From NCBI GenBank assembly GCA_036268455.1, contig DATAUD010000062.1, positions 1 to 64,000 on the forward strand: a stretch of 64,000 bases of DNA, read 5' to 3'. The notes below the pieces were generated by a model that did not search any database, was not told the DNA's origin, and worked only from the letters and a program-made list of their open reading frames with translations. Source of the DNA: DATAUD01 sp036268455 (GTDB lineage Bacteria > Verrucomicrobiota > Verrucomicrobiia > Limisphaerales > Palsa-1400). Shown in pieces: positions 1-8,459 of the stretch. Position 1 is the first letter of the stretch, and each line of letters begins with the position of its first letter. The position numbers and the translations under genes were made by a program.

Positions 1-694
1 AAGTGTTTATTTGACAATAACTTGCGTCCGATTTGGGCGGTTAGGGCGAGGATTTTGAGGGTTGCGCGGGAAAAACGGCGTTCTCGTCCAAAGACACCCG
101 TCCGTTTTTTGTCTCGATTCGCTTAGGCGAGGATTTGGGGCGCCCTTCTCCTCTTGACAAGTGACAGCCGCGCAATCCTGCCCGTGCTCGCCCTACCTCG
201 ATGGGGCTTGGGCGGTGCGGCCGGTGGAGCTTACGCGCGAATGTGGCTAAATGATGTTGATTGTCGAGCACCCTGGTAGCGAGACGATCGATAGGCTGAT
301 CGGCGCCCCCATGGAAATCGGACGATTCTTGCAACTTGCGATTTTCTTGTCGTCCGCACTCAGCCGGTTGCACGGAGGTTCGCGATCTACGCTCGCTCTT
401 TGTGTGTGTGTGGCACGCCTTCACCACTTCGATTTATGATGAACTGCCTATATGAATCCAACAATGATTCTGAAGCCGAATAATGAACCATCAGAGATAC
501 GAATGTCGAGTCCCCTGAGAAAAACAGAAAACGATCAAAAACTGTACCAGCGATAGCCCCGGACGGATGACAATTGGATGAAACGCGTGCTTACCCCTTG
601 CTATAAAATCGGCAAAGCAGTTCGTTTTCGCCTCGACAACATTTAGGCGCACCTAAACACAACGTGCTGCGGGGCACTGTTAACACCGCTGGAT
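1..694. other. Gene-free stretch downstream of tmRNA
   Basis: No protein family is recognisable here on either strand. The longest minus-strand open frame (41-427) is Arg/Ser-rich, low in hydrophobic residues and resembles no family known to me. A short AT-rich hairpin (TTTAGG-CGCA-CCTAAA, 642-657) lies about 40 nt past the tmRNA 3' end but lacks a U tract, so it is at best a weak terminator. The 3' ends of tmRNA genes are common integration sites, but I see no integrase and no repeat of the tmRNA end in this stretch. Confidence 0.5.
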
Positions 695-1045
695 TGGTGG
701 AGGCGGCGGGAGTTGAACCCGCGTGCCTGCCAAATAAACCAGCCGCGACTACATGCTTAGTCAGAAGAGAGTCTTAACTGCCAGATACCGTTCTGACCCG
801 AATCCAGCAGCCCAGCCCGCATGAAATTTTTTCGGCAAAGATCGCGCAGACTCCGGTCCCCGCCTAACCTGCTGTCTCGTTCGTCCCCCGTAGCAGGTGT
901 CCAGGGGCGAACGTCACGGCCTTAGGCCGCGAGGGCTAATTGTTCGTTAGCTTTTAATTTTTGGTCCGATTTTTTACGAGGCCAACGTACCATCCTCGGC
1001 ATGCCGCCTCTGGCGTATCTCGCAGGTCGAAACCAGTACGCCCCC
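695..1045 (-). ncRNA. ssrA: tmRNA (transfer-messenger RNA)
   Basis: This RNA rescues stalled ribosomes and tags the unfinished peptide for proteolysis. On the minus strand it begins GGGGGCG and contains the conserved TTTCGAC of the tRNA-like domain. It ends with ACTAAGCATGTAGT, the T-arm GCGGGTTCAACTCCCGC and CGCCTCC-A-CCA. The first seven bases pair with CGCCTCC (one G-U), forming the acceptor stem. The CCA is encoded. The single-piece order (5' half, tag frame, pseudoknot region, 3' half) and the length of 351 nt match the standard form. The 5' end lies 24 nt past the stop codon of the upstream aminotransferase gene. Confidence 0.95.
922..951 (-). other. tmRNA proteolysis-tag reading frame
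   Basis: The tag frame reads GCT AAC GAA CAA TTA GCC CTC GCG GCC TAA, giving ANEQLALAA. The LALAA ending is the typical degron for ClpXP/ClpAP-type proteases. An A-rich stretch before the GCT resume codon matches the position of the resume signal in known tmRNAs. The choice of GCT as resume codon rests on similarity to the E. coli tag ANDENYALAA. Confidence 0.85.
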
Positions 1046-1061
1046 ATCGGTCGGCTAAATC

Positions 1062-1090
1062 AGTATCGTTCAACCGGCTGGCTCGGTCAA
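1062..1090 (-). promoter_or_regulatory. Possible tmRNA promoter inside the aminotransferase gene end
   Basis: On the minus strand TTGACC (1085-1090) and GATACT (1062-1067) are separated by 17 nt, which fits a vegetative -35/-10 pair. The -10 lies 16 nt before the mature 5' G, so a short 5' leader would have to be trimmed, as RNase P does for tmRNA. Most of the element overlaps the last codons of the upstream coding sequence. Confidence 0.4.
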
Positions 1091-2242
1091 GCCCCGCAAG
1101 ACGTCGGCCAGTTTTTCGTAATCAGCGATTTCGTTGTACAACTGCGCGGAAATGCGGAGAAGTCGTTTCGGGAATGATGGCCACGCGATGACGGGGACCT
1201 CAATGTTGTGCTTGAGCAGCAGATCGTCTTGCAGCTTGTCAATATAATAGGGGGGGCCGGGTCGCGCGTCGGGCAAGGGAATAGAGGCCATGGAGCCGAT
1301 CAATTCGTCGGGGCATGGCGGATTAATTTGCAATGCCTGACATAGAATTCGACGGGCTTCCAGCGCGAGGCGGCGATTTCGCGATTCGATTTCCTGCCAG
1401 CCACGGGGCATCAAGCCACCAAGAAATCGCAACGCTTCGGGAACACTCAGGCAAGCGGTCGGGTCCCCGGTGCCAGTCCAGCCGAACTCAATCAGATAAC
1501 GAGAGCGGTCTTTGCGCGGGGTATTCAGCCCGTGGCTGATGGCGAGCGGATGGATCAGGTGCTGGCGGTCCGGCCGGACGTGCAATAGCGCGACAGTTTT
1601 CGGGGCGCACAACCATTTGTGGCAATTGCCCGTGTAATAAGCGGCGCCGAGTTCCTCCAATTGCAGCGGCACCATGCCCGGTCCATGAGCGCCATCCACG
1701 AGCGTATCCACCCCGCGCGCGGCCAGTTCGCGGACGATTGCGGCGATGGGCAAAACCAGCGCGGTTTGACTCGTGACGTGATCAATCAACGCCAGACGCG
1801 TGCGCGAAGTGACACGGTTGAGGATCGCGTCCAAAAGCCGGTTTGGCGATTCAACAGGAAATGGGAGCGCAGCGACGACGACGCTCGCGCCGGACCGGCC
1901 CGCGACGAATTCGAGGGCGTTTCGGCAGGCGTTGTACTCGTGATCCGTTACAAGCAATTCGTCGCCAGGCTTGAAAGCGAGTGAGCGCAAAATGGTGTTG
2001 ACGCCCGATGTCGCATTCGGAACGTAAACGAGGTTGTCCGGGTTCGCGCCGACAAATTGCGCCAGCGTCCGGCGCGCTTCATCCAACATCGGTTCCAGGT
2101 CGCGAACAAGGAATTGCACGGGCTGGCGTTCCAGGCGGTCGCGCAATGCCTGCTGAAAAGCCAACACGGGACGCGGACAGCTTCCGAATGAGCCGTGATT
2201 GAGGAAAGTGACTTGGGGATCAATGGGCCAGTGTTCGTTCAT
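1070..2242 (-). CDS. Class V aminotransferase, isopenicillin-N-epimerase-like
   Basis: This 390-residue protein is a PLP-dependent fold-type I enzyme of the class V family (CefD/EgtE/cysteine-desulfurase-like). The PLP lysine is probably K209 in NCHKW, and D183 in VDGAH is the pyridine-nitrogen aspartate. The start FLNHGSFG near residue 14 is typical of the isopenicillin N epimerase-like branch. The substrate cannot be told from sequence; members act as epimerases, desulfurases or C-S lyases. The ATG at 2242 is chosen because it overlaps the thiE stop (ATGA), implying translational coupling; the frame is open further upstream only inside thiE. It is the last gene of accB-accC-thiE and is followed by tmRNA. 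Confidence 0.8.
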   Translation of the reverse strand: MNEHWPIDPQVTFLNHGSFGSCPRPVLAFQQALRDRLERQPVQFLVRDLEPMLDEARRTLAQFVGANPDNLVYVPNATSGVNTILRSLAFKPGDELLVTDHEYNACRNALEFVAGRSGASVVVAALPFPVESPNRLLDAILNRVTSRTRLALIDHVTSQTALVLPIAAIVRELAARGVDTLVDGAHGPGMVPLQLEELGAAYYTGNCHKWLCAPKTVALLHVRPDRQHLIHPLAISHGLNTPRKDRSRYLIEFGWTGTGDPTACLSVPEALRFLGGLMPRGWQEIESRNRRLALEARRILCQALQINPPCPDELIGSMASIPLPDARPGPPYYIDKLQDDLLLKHNIEVPVIAWPSFPKRLLRISAQLYNEIADYEKLADVLRGLTEPAG

Positions 2243-2844
2243 GGGAGCCGCTTTCTGAATCGCCGGCAGGCTTCGGCGATGTCCGGCGCGTTGAGGATCG
2301 CGGAGACGGCGCAGACTCGTTTGGCTCCGGCTGAAATAACCTCGTCCAAATTGTTTAAGTTGATTCCGCCGATGGCGAACCACGGCATTTTTACGTTGGC
2401 TGACGCCCAACGCACGTAGTCCAAAGTCACGGGGCGCGCCGTGGGTTTTGTGGGAGTCGCATAAACAGGGCCTACAGCGATGTACGCCGGGCCTGCTTTC
2501 TGCGCGAGCAAAGCGTCGCTTGAAGAATGCGTGCTCAAACCAAACGCCATCCTGGGAGGATTCGGAACAAAATCCTCCTGTCCAACATGACACAAATCGG
2601 CGCCGACTTCCTCTGCAATGTCGGGATGGTCGTTAATCACAAGTCCGACACCGGCGCCGCGGATTATGGGAAGAATCTCCCGGGCCATTCGGAGGATATC
2701 CTCGCGGGCGGATTTTTTGGCGCGAAGTTGAATCAAGTCCGAGCCGCCGGCGCACAGTTCAACCGCAATGGCCGCCGGATCGCGTCCGCGCAGATATTCC
2801 GTATCAATGAATGTGTAGAGGCGGCATTCCGCGAGCGGCTTCAT
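2239..2844 (-). CDS. thiE: Thiamine phosphate synthase
   Basis: ThiE joins HMP-pyrophosphate and THZ-phosphate to make thiamine phosphate. The 201-residue protein is a TIM barrel of the usual length. It shows the pyrophosphate/substrate motifs IQLRAK (about residue 38), VINDHPDIA (about 75), VGPVYATPTKP (about 128) and AIGGIN (about 157). Its ATG overlaps the accC stop by one base (TAATG) and its stop overlaps the next gene's start (ATGA), so the three genes form a tightly coupled operon. No other thiamine gene and no TPP riboswitch is visible nearby. Confidence 0.93.
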   Translation of the reverse strand: MKPLAECRLYTFIDTEYLRGRDPAAIAVELCAGGSDLIQLRAKKSAREDILRMAREILPIIRGAGVGLVINDHPDIAEEVGADLCHVGQEDFVPNPPRMAFGLSTHSSSDALLAQKAGPAYIAVGPVYATPTKPTARPVTLDYVRWASANVKMPWFAIGGINLNNLDEVISAGAKRVCAVSAILNAPDIAEACRRFRKRLP

Positions 2845-4217
2845 TACTCGATCAATTCGCGGCGGGCGCTCCCGAGGAGTTGCTCGAGGAAATTGGTGGA
2901 ATAGACGCCCCTGCGAAAGTTCGGGTCCTGAAGGATGGCTTGCTGAAAGGCAATCGTCGTTTTGATCCCGGTGATCATATATTCGCTCAAGGACCGGCTC
3001 ATTTTATCCATTGCCTCGCGGCGGTCTTTTCCGACCGTAATCAGCTTGCCGATCATGGAGTCATAATTTGGCGGAATCGTGTAACCGGCATAAACGTGGC
3101 TGTCCACGCGTGTGCCGCGCCCGCCCGGGGCATAATACATTTCGACACGGCCGGGACAGGGGCGAAAATCATCGAACGGGTCTTCAGCGTTGATGCGGCA
3201 TTCGATGGCATGGCCGCGCAGATGGACATCGCTTTGTGAGAGGCGAAGCGGTTCGCCCATCGCGATGGAGATTTGCAGTTTAACGATGTCCAATCCCGTG
3301 ACTTCCTCAGTAATAGGATGCTCGACCTGAATGCGCTTGTTGACTTCCAGGAAATAAAATTGACCGCGATCATCGACGAGAAACTCCACGGTGCCCGCGT
3401 TTGTGTAATGGGCGACTTCGGCGATGCGCACGGCGGCCTTGCCCATCTTTTTGCGCAAGTCCTTGTATTTCCCCTCGATCAAAGGCGACGGGGTTTCTTC
3501 GACCAATTTCTGGTTGCGCCGCTGGATGGAGCAATCGCGTTCTCCGAGGTGAATCAGGTTGCCGCGATTGTCGCCGAGAATCTGGAATTCAATGTGATGG
3601 CCGTTCTCGATAAATCTTTCGATGTAAACGCCGGAGTTGCCGAAGGCTTTTTCCGCTTCGCTTCGCGCGGTGTGATAACCCTTAACCAGCGAAACGTCAT
3701 TATGGGCGGCGCGCATCCCGCGTCCACCGCCGCCAGCAATGGCTTTGATCATTACGGGGTAACCAATGCGTTTGGCGACAGTTAGCGCTTCCTGCTCGTT
3801 CTCAACCGGCCCTTCCGAACCAGGTGGGGTGGGAACTCCGGCTTTTTTGGCGAGGACACGGCTGGCCGCCTTGTCTTCGAGGGCATTCATCGCCCGGGAA
3901 CTCGGCCCGATGAAGCGAATGTTGCAACTCTCGCAGACATCGGCGAAGTGGGCGTTCTCGGAAAGGAAACCGTACCCGGGGTGAATGGCGTCCACGTCGG
4001 CTATTTCCGCCGCGCTGATAATGCGGTCGATGCGCAGGTAGCTTTCGCCGCTGGGCGCTTTGCCGATGCAAATGGCTTCGTCGGCCATTTGGACGTGCAT
4101 CGAATTGGCGTCGGCTTCTGAATAAACCGCGACCGTCCGGATGTTCAATTCCTTGCAGGCCCGGATGATACGGACGGCGATTTCGCCGCGATTGGCAACG
4201 AGAATTCTCTCAAACAT
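2844..4217 (-). CDS. accC: Acetyl-CoA carboxylase, biotin carboxylase subunit
   Basis: AccC carboxylates the biotin carried by AccB in an ATP-dependent step, the first part of malonyl-CoA formation. The 457-residue sequence has the N-terminal domain start FERILVANRGEIA, HPGYGFLSEN, the glycine-rich ATP-grasp loop KAIAGGGGRGM, and FLEVNKRIQVEHPITE. The last motif differs from the usual EMNTRxQVEHPVTE: V replaces M and K replaces T. The key E, N, R, QVEH residues are kept. It lies 24 nt after accB and overlaps thiE by one base. Confidence 0.96.
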   Translation of the reverse strand: MFERILVANRGEIAVRIIRACKELNIRTVAVYSEADANSMHVQMADEAICIGKAPSGESYLRIDRIISAAEIADVDAIHPGYGFLSENAHFADVCESCNIRFIGPSSRAMNALEDKAASRVLAKKAGVPTPPGSEGPVENEQEALTVAKRIGYPVMIKAIAGGGGRGMRAAHNDVSLVKGYHTARSEAEKAFGNSGVYIERFIENGHHIEFQILGDNRGNLIHLGERDCSIQRRNQKLVEETPSPLIEGKYKDLRKKMGKAAVRIAEVAHYTNAGTVEFLVDDRGQFYFLEVNKRIQVEHPITEEVTGLDIVKLQISIAMGEPLRLSQSDVHLRGHAIECRINAEDPFDDFRPCPGRVEMYYAPGGRGTRVDSHVYAGYTIPPNYDSMIGKLITVGKDRREAMDKMSRSLSEYMITGIKTTIAFQQAILQDPNFRRGVYSTNFLEQLLGSARRELIE

Positions 4218-4241
4218 GCTGGCTTTTGTTCCGCCCGGCCA

Positions 4242-4715
4242 TTAGGCGGGACGGATTCTAAACAAAGGCTGGCCAAACTCGACGGGCTTGGCGTTTTCGA
4301 CAAGAATATGGGTCACAATGCCTTTCACCTCGGCTTTGATTTCGTTCATCACTTTCATCGCCTCGATAAGGCAGACGACGGTTTCCGCCGTCACTTCGGT
4401 GCCGATCTCGACGTAGTCGGGGGATTCCGGCGAGGGAGCCCGGTAAAACGTGCCGATCATCGGCGACTTGATCTCCAAAAGGGTCGAAGGCGGGGGCGCC
4501 GTAATCGCGGGCGGAACTGCTCCGGCTGAAGCGTTCGGGGCCGCAATGGGCGGCGGCACCGCGTAAGAGGCGGATGACGAAGGTTCTTCGACGACGACCG
4601 GACCGGTTCCCCCGCGCTTGAGCTTGATTTTGAAGTCCTCACGCTCCAGTTCGAACTCTGAAAGGGAGTTCTTTCGCATCAGGTCGATTATTGCCTTAAT
4701 ATCCTTTAAATCCAA
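4242..4715 (-). CDS. accB: Acetyl-CoA carboxylase biotin carboxyl carrier protein
   Basis: The 157-residue BCCP carries biotin between the carboxylase and carboxyltransferase halves. The C-terminal biotinyl domain contains CLIEAMKVMNEI, with K121 as the biotinylated lysine. A Pro/Ala-rich linker (about 50-78) precedes it and a short helical N-terminal domain (1-35) begins DLKDIKAIIDLM. The TTG start is supported by a clear GGAGG (4720-4724 on the complementary strand) at normal spacing. It is the first gene of the accB-accC-thiE-aminotransferase operon. Confidence 0.95.
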   Translation of the reverse strand: MDLKDIKAIIDLMRKNSLSEFELEREDFKIKLKRGGTGPVVVEEPSSSASYAVPPPIAAPNASAGAVPPAITAPPPSTLLEIKSPMIGTFYRAPSPESPDYVEIGTEVTAETVVCLIEAMKVMNEIKAEVKGIVTHILVENAKPVEFGQPLFRIRPA

Positions 4716-4719
4716 GGGG

Positions 4720-4724
4720 CCTCC
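4720..4724 (-). promoter_or_regulatory. Ribosome binding site fixing the accB TTG start
   Basis: The minus strand reads GGAGGCCCC-TTG. The SD-like GGAGG, four bases before the TTG, sets the unusual start codon of accB, for which no ATG exists nearby in frame. Confidence 0.65.
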
Positions 4725-4915
4725 AATGGAGAGGTGGCTGTAAGATCGATGTTGTTACACATGTTCATTTGACGCAAAAAAGCAGTAGTCGAACGACTCT
4801 GCTTTCTCACGTTTTTTTAATGACCCGACGACATTACAAAACCCGGCCCGAAGTCGTCAAGTCCAAAAATTTTCCGAATTCTCGCGAAAAGTAACGCTTT
4901 TTATTCACTTTAACG

Positions 4916-6238
4916 TTAATCCAACCCGCTTGCCAGCCATCCTAACAGGAAGAATTGCGGCCAAGCCAGCGCCGGAATGTATAAATGAAACTCAACGAGG
5001 CTGTGCAGAGAGAGGCCGAGGATGCCGAGCCACACAGAAAAGGTCATCCAATCTCTCGGTTTTCCCGCGATTCTGTATCGATATAGCGTCACCAACAGGA
5101 ATACGACCATTGCGGTGTAACAGAGGAAGCCAGGAATGCCAGAATCGGTGGCCTCTTCCAAGTAGTCGTTGTGGCAAAGTTTTGTTGCCTCGTCGTCCGG
5201 ACGTTTGAGTCGGCCGTAGGGGATTTGGAATGTTCCAGGGCCGGTTCCCAAAATTGGATGGTCCTTAATGATAATCAGCGCGGCCCGCCAATAAGCAAAC
5301 CTGGCTCCGACGCTGTTTCGTTCCTTGTGGAAGAACGCGGCATACTTAACGGCAAACCCCACTACTCCCAATACCAACACGCCACAGATTAATCCGCGCT
5401 TCCATTTCAGCGGCAAAGCGGAGTGGGCCAGGGCGATCAATCCGATGGTCAATGCGACAAGCCAGCCAGCTTTAGAGCCAGACCAGTAGAGGCAGGCGAG
5501 GCCGGTTCCCGCAAAAATAGTTACAAAGGCGATGCGGGTGGGGAGGCGCACTTTCGGGATCAGCCGCCACATAAACACCACAGTCAGAGGCAGTAAGAGT
5601 ATCAGCCCTCCGGCCAGGGTGTTGGGATACATGAAGGTGGAAAAGATACGGTCACTGGCCATTCGTTTGATGAAGTCGGGATTGTTGAGGGTCTCAGGGG
5701 AAAGTTGGAGTTTCCCGGCGGGCGAACTGAGCATCGCCCGAGTAGCGGCAAGTCCCCCGAAATGCTGCTCAAAACCGGCGCGGATGACCCAGCACAAGGC
5801 CAAGGCGATCCCAGTCCAAATCGGCCAGGTCGGAGATGTTCTTTTGAGGCCAAAAAGCCCCACATAGAATAAAACAACGCAAACCGTGAAATGCTTCATG
5901 GTTTGGGAGGTCAGGCCCGGACCTATGGAATTGGTTGAAGCGATCATTTCCCATCCCAGCCAAAGAGCCGGGAACGCGAAGACCCAGTGAAATTTCAGCC
6001 GGTCCCACGAGATTGTAAATAACCCCATAATGACGACCGGGATTAAAAGCCAATAGCCGCAGTTTGTGGGCCATGATTCGTAGAACACCTCGGTGGCGTT
6101 GGCCGGAGGCGGGATAAGGCTGTCCAGAATGACCGCGTTGCCCAGCTTAACGATCGTTATGTAGAGAAACAGGCCGATGACCACCGGGAAAACCAATGGG
6201 GCGGTTGGACGCTCCGGGGTTTTTTGTTTTGAAGCCAT
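4916..6238 (-). CDS. O-antigen ligase/polymerase family membrane protein
   Basis: This is a polytopic inner-membrane protein of about 440 residues with roughly eleven hydrophobic segments and a large periplasmic loop. The loop region NSVGARFAYWRAALIIIKDHPILGTGPGTF, read in its parts (RxxYWRAA, HPILGTGPGTF), is typical of the Wzy/WaaL O-antigen ligase domain. The loop is followed by HNDYLEEATDSGIPGF, which carries the conserved H-N-xx-L motif. It probably attaches or polymerises surface glycans. The ATG at 6238 (MASKQKTPE) is preferred over the GTG at 6256 because the GTG lies within the 39-nt promoter-like element shared with holB and a DUF6941 gene. No other glycan gene is adjacent. Confidence 0.8.
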   Translation of the reverse strand: MASKQKTPERPTAPLVFPVVIGLFLYITIVKLGNAVILDSLIPPPANATEVFYESWPTNCGYWLLIPVVIMGLFTISWDRLKFHWVFAFPALWLGWEMIASTNSIGPGLTSQTMKHFTVCVVLFYVGLFGLKRTSPTWPIWTGIALALCWVIRAGFEQHFGGLAATRAMLSSPAGKLQLSPETLNNPDFIKRMASDRIFSTFMYPNTLAGGLILLLPLTVVFMWRLIPKVRLPTRIAFVTIFAGTGLACLYWSGSKAGWLVALTIGLIALAHSALPLKWKRGLICGVLVLGVVGFAVKYAAFFHKERNSVGARFAYWRAALIIIKDHPILGTGPGTFQIPYGRLKRPDDEATKLCHNDYLEEATDSGIPGFLCYTAMVVFLLVTLYRYRIAGKPRDWMTFSVWLGILGLSLHSLVEFHLYIPALAWPQFFLLGWLASGLD

Positions 6239-6244
6239 TCTCTG

Positions 6245-6283
6245 TTGTTTTGTCACTGTACGGCGGGGCGAGTATTAAATCAG
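6245..6283 (-). promoter_or_regulatory. 39-nt promoter-like element, copy 1 (O-antigen ligase)
   Basis: On the minus strand the element opens CTGATTTAAT, contains GCCCCGCCGTACAGTG and ends AAAACAA, six bases before the ATG at 6238. Two other copies of exactly the same length precede holB and the DUF6941 gene. In all three, a TAnAnT hexamer begins 17 nt after the first six bases, which fits a -35/-10 layout with a non-standard -35. Confidence 0.55.
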
Positions 6284-6402
6284 TAAAAATTTCGAGGAGC
6301 CGATCGGAACGTTTTATCGTGGAGAAGAATTTGGATTTCGCTTACGGTTGAAAAAAGGCGCACTTATCTTATGAAACCGTCAAACAAATCGCCAAAACCG
6401 AA

Positions 6403-6894
6403 ATGAGCACTCCTGGGCCAACATCTGAGAATCCAAGGCCGCCGTTTCCGCCGTTTGATGCGGAATCGGCGGAAAAGAAAGTTCGGATGGCAGAGGACGC
6501 TTGGAATACTCGCGAACCAATCCGAGTTTCGTTGGCCTACACTTCGGATAGCGTGTGGCGAAATCGGTCCGAGTTTTTGGTTGGGCGCGATGCGATTGTT
6601 CATTTCCTGACCCGGAAATGGACTAAGGAGCTGGATTATCGCTTGATCAAGGAGCTGTGGGCATTTCGCGAAAACCGCATCGCAGTGCGGTTCGCCTACG
6701 AGTGGCGTGACGATTCCGACCATTGGTATCGCTCGTATGGTAATGAGAACTGGGAGTTCGACGACCACGGGTTCATGCGCCGTCGCATCGCGAGCATCAA
6801 TGATTTGCCGATCAAGGAGGCTGATCGCAAGTATCATTGGCCGTTAGGGCGCCGCCCAGACGACCATCCGGGGCTTTCAGAACTTGGACTCTAG
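6403..6894 (+). CDS. DUF1348 family protein (SnoaL/NTF2-like fold)
   Basis: The 163-residue soluble protein matches the DUF1348 family, small NTF2-fold proteins of unknown function. Conserved stretches include AEDAWNTREP, YTSDSVWRNR, VGRDAIVHFLTRKW, FAYEWRDDSDHWYRSYGNE and a C-terminal RPDDHPGLSELGL. Length is normal for the family. There is no signal peptide. It stands alone between the ligase and a secreted protein. Relatives are often stress-associated, but no substrate is known. Confidence 0.8.
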   Translation: MSTPGPTSENPRPPFPPFDAESAEKKVRMAEDAWNTREPIRVSLAYTSDSVWRNRSEFLVGRDAIVHFLTRKWTKELDYRLIKELWAFRENRIAVRFAYEWRDDSDHWYRSYGNENWEFDDHGFMRRRIASINDLPIKEADRKYHWPLGRRPDDHPGLSELGL

Positions 6895-7037
6895 TTGCTG
6901 CGAGGCTCAAAACGGGCCGGAGCGAAGGCTAGGGTGGGCTTCAGCCCCCCGAAAATGCCATGCTGCAAAGCAACCTCACTTATGCGACGCTTAATCTTGC
7001 TTGAGAATTTCGATGGAGGCACACTTCGGTTACCCGC

Positions 7038-7550
7038 ATGCGTGCGACTGTGGTTCTCATATTAGTCATATCGTTTTTCTCAGGCGTTACGCCGATGAAA
7101 GCTTCTGAGACCCACACCGTATCTCAGGTCACTTGGAATGATATTTTCGGCGAGGCTTCCAGTGATACCAATACGGTGTTTAGCCTTATGGCTCACGGCT
7201 TTCTTTATTTCTCCGAGACGACAAACGTCGAGAACGTCGTCGTTTCCTGGCTTAAGAACCATCCAAAGTCTGTTGTCATTCCAGTATTTACCTACCCCGA
7301 ACCTGTGATGACAAATAATCCGTTATCCCGCATTAAGTATGTTTGGCTCGTACAGGGACACGACAGCCTAAACGTGGAGCTTGTCCGCCGTGGATGCGTC
7401 TGGCCCGACACCGAAATGCTCCTCCCCAAACAGAATCCTCAGGTTACCCAAAAGGATTATAAATCATTTATCAAGAAAATCATCAAGGCTGGCGAAAAGG
7501 CGGAAAAAGAAAAACTTGGCCTTTGGCGACAAGCTCGTCCGGAACGGTAA
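7038..7550 (+). CDS. Secreted SNase-like (thermonuclease-like) protein
   Basis: The 170-residue protein has an N-terminal signal sequence (about 1-22). Its C-terminal half resembles the end of staphylococcal-nuclease domains: LNVELVRRGCVWPD, then a helical region ending AGEKAEKEKLGLWRQ, compared with the family's LNxELVRxGxAW and AxxxKLGLW. The catalytic Arg/Asp/Glu set of active nucleases is not clear in the N-terminal half, so it may be a divergent or inactive relative. It has no operon partner; the NO-response promoter follows 24 nt downstream. Confidence 0.45.
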   Translation: MRATVVLILVISFFSGVTPMKASETHTVSQVTWNDIFGEASSDTNTVFSLMAHGFLYFSETTNVENVVVSWLKNHPKSVVIPVFTYPEPVMTNNPLSRIKYVWLVQGHDSLNVELVRRGCVWPDTEMLLPKQNPQVTQKDYKSFIKKIIKAGEKAEKEKLGLWRQARPER

Positions 7551-7574
7551 GACTGATACTGCAATAGACAAACC

Positions 7575-7603
7575 TTGACGGATTGAAAAGATGTATTTAA
7601 AAT
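7575..7603 (+). promoter_or_regulatory. Vegetative-type promoter of the NsrR operon
   Basis: TTGACG (7575-7580) and TAAAAT (7598-7603) are separated by exactly 17 nt, a near-consensus sigma-70-type promoter. The expected transcription start is about 7610, some 20 nt before the TTG start of the haemoglobin gene. The -10 box lies within the NsrR-type palindrome, so repressor binding would block polymerase. Confidence 0.7.
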
Positions 7604-7608
7604 ACATC
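7590..7608 (+). promoter_or_regulatory. NsrR-type operator
   Basis: GATGTATTT-A-AAATACATC is a perfect 9-1-9 palindrome. It matches the known NsrR consensus of the form ATGyATTTnAAATrCAT. It covers the -10 hexamer of the promoter and lies upstream of an operon that itself encodes an NsrR-like protein, implying negative autoregulation relieved by nitric oxide. Confidence 0.8.
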
Positions 7609-7630
7609 AATTATAGCTTCGGCTACATCG

Positions 7631-8017
7631 TTGTTTGAGAGAATTGGGGGGAGGCCCGGGTTGTTGCGGCTGCTGAATCATTTTTATGCGGATGTTCGAC
7701 AGCACAACAAGATTGGGCCTATTTTCAACGCGCAAATCACTAATTGGCCGGAGCACATCGAAAATATCGCGGATTTTTGGACGCAGGTATGCGGCGGACC
7801 GGCGGCTTACGGCGGCCGGATGCCGCAACAACACATGCCTCTCGGATTGCGCGAGGAGCATTTTCAGGCGTGGCTCAGGCTGTGGAGTGTCAATTGCCGT
7901 GTTTGGGTTCCGCTGGATTGCGCAAACGAACTTACAGAGATGGCGAATCAAATCAGTTTGCGCCTCAGACAATTCTGCGGTGTGCCGCAACCACCTTCAT
8001 TCAAGTTGCATTCGTGA
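7631..8017 (+). CDS. Truncated haemoglobin
   Basis: The 128-residue protein fits the truncated (2-on-2) globin family: FERIGGRPGLLRLLNHFYADV at the A/B helices, IADFWTQVCGGPAAYGG in the E-helix region, QQHMPLGL with a candidate proximal His, and HFQAWLRLW. The order DFW-Y-G-H-HFxxWL is closest to group III, though subgroup assignment is uncertain. Such globins bind O2 and NO and can detoxify NO. The TTG start is the only sensible start in frame after an upstream stop; no good ribosome binding site is seen. The stop overlaps the next gene's GTG (GTGA). It is the first gene behind the NsrR-type operator. Confidence 0.82.
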   Translation: MFERIGGRPGLLRLLNHFYADVRQHNKIGPIFNAQITNWPEHIENIADFWTQVCGGPAAYGGRMPQQHMPLGLREEHFQAWLRLWSVNCRVWVPLDCANELTEMANQISLRLRQFCGVPQPPSFKLHS

Positions 8018-8457
8018 CACTCACCCGCTTTTCCGATTATTCGCTGCGCATCCTGATGTTCGCGGCGCTGCAGAATGACCGCCGATTTTCAGTGGATGAA
8101 GTCGCGGCGGCTTACAGGCTTTCACGTCATCACACCGCCAAGGCGGTGAATTTTTTGACGCGAAACGGCTATCTTCGCGCGCAACGAGGGCCGGGCGGCG
8201 GAATTTGCCTTGGACGATTGCCTGAGGAAATTTCCCTGGGAGAGCTTGTGCGTCGGACTGAAAAAGGGGCGCCGCTGGTCGAATGTTTTGACGCGGCGAC
8301 GAATACTTGTCCAATCATCCAGGCTTGTGTGCTGAAGCAAGCATTGGCAAAGGCCTGGGCGGCATTTTTCCATACTTTGGACGAATACACTCTTGCCGAT
8401 CTCGTCGGCAAACCTGATCCGCTTCGTCGCGTGTTTGATCTCAATCTGGCGGGATAA
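8014..8457 (+). CDS. nsrR: NsrR-like Rrf2-family transcriptional repressor
   Basis: This 147-residue Rrf2 protein begins TLTRFSDYSLRILMF, the classic Rrf2 start, followed by a winged HTH with a recognition segment YRLSRHHTAKAVNFLT and the wing GPGGGICLGR. Three cysteines in ECFDAATNTCPIIQAC are placed as the Fe-S ligands of NsrR. NsrR loses DNA binding when NO attacks its cluster. The GTG start overlaps the globin stop by four bases. The palindrome at 7590-7608 is the likely binding site, so it should repress its own operon. Another Rrf2 role is possible, but the cysteines, operator and globin partner favour NsrR. Confidence 0.88.
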   Translation: MTLTRFSDYSLRILMFAALQNDRRFSVDEVAAAYRLSRHHTAKAVNFLTRNGYLRAQRGPGGGICLGRLPEEISLGELVRRTEKGAPLVECFDAATNTCPIIQACVLKQALAKAWAAFFHTLDEYTLADLVGKPDPLRRVFDLNLAG

Positions 8458-8459
8458 TA

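Noticed and set aside
41..427. 128-residue open frame on the minus strand
   Set aside because: Composition is Arg/Ser/His-rich with no hydrophobic core, family match or ribosome binding site; most likely chance.
251..439. 62-residue plus-strand open frame
   Set aside because: Overlaps the frame above and has no family or regulatory support.
690..760. Apparent tRNA 3' end
   Set aside because: It is the T-arm and acceptor stem of tmRNA; the 5' half with matching acceptor bases lies at 1039-1045.
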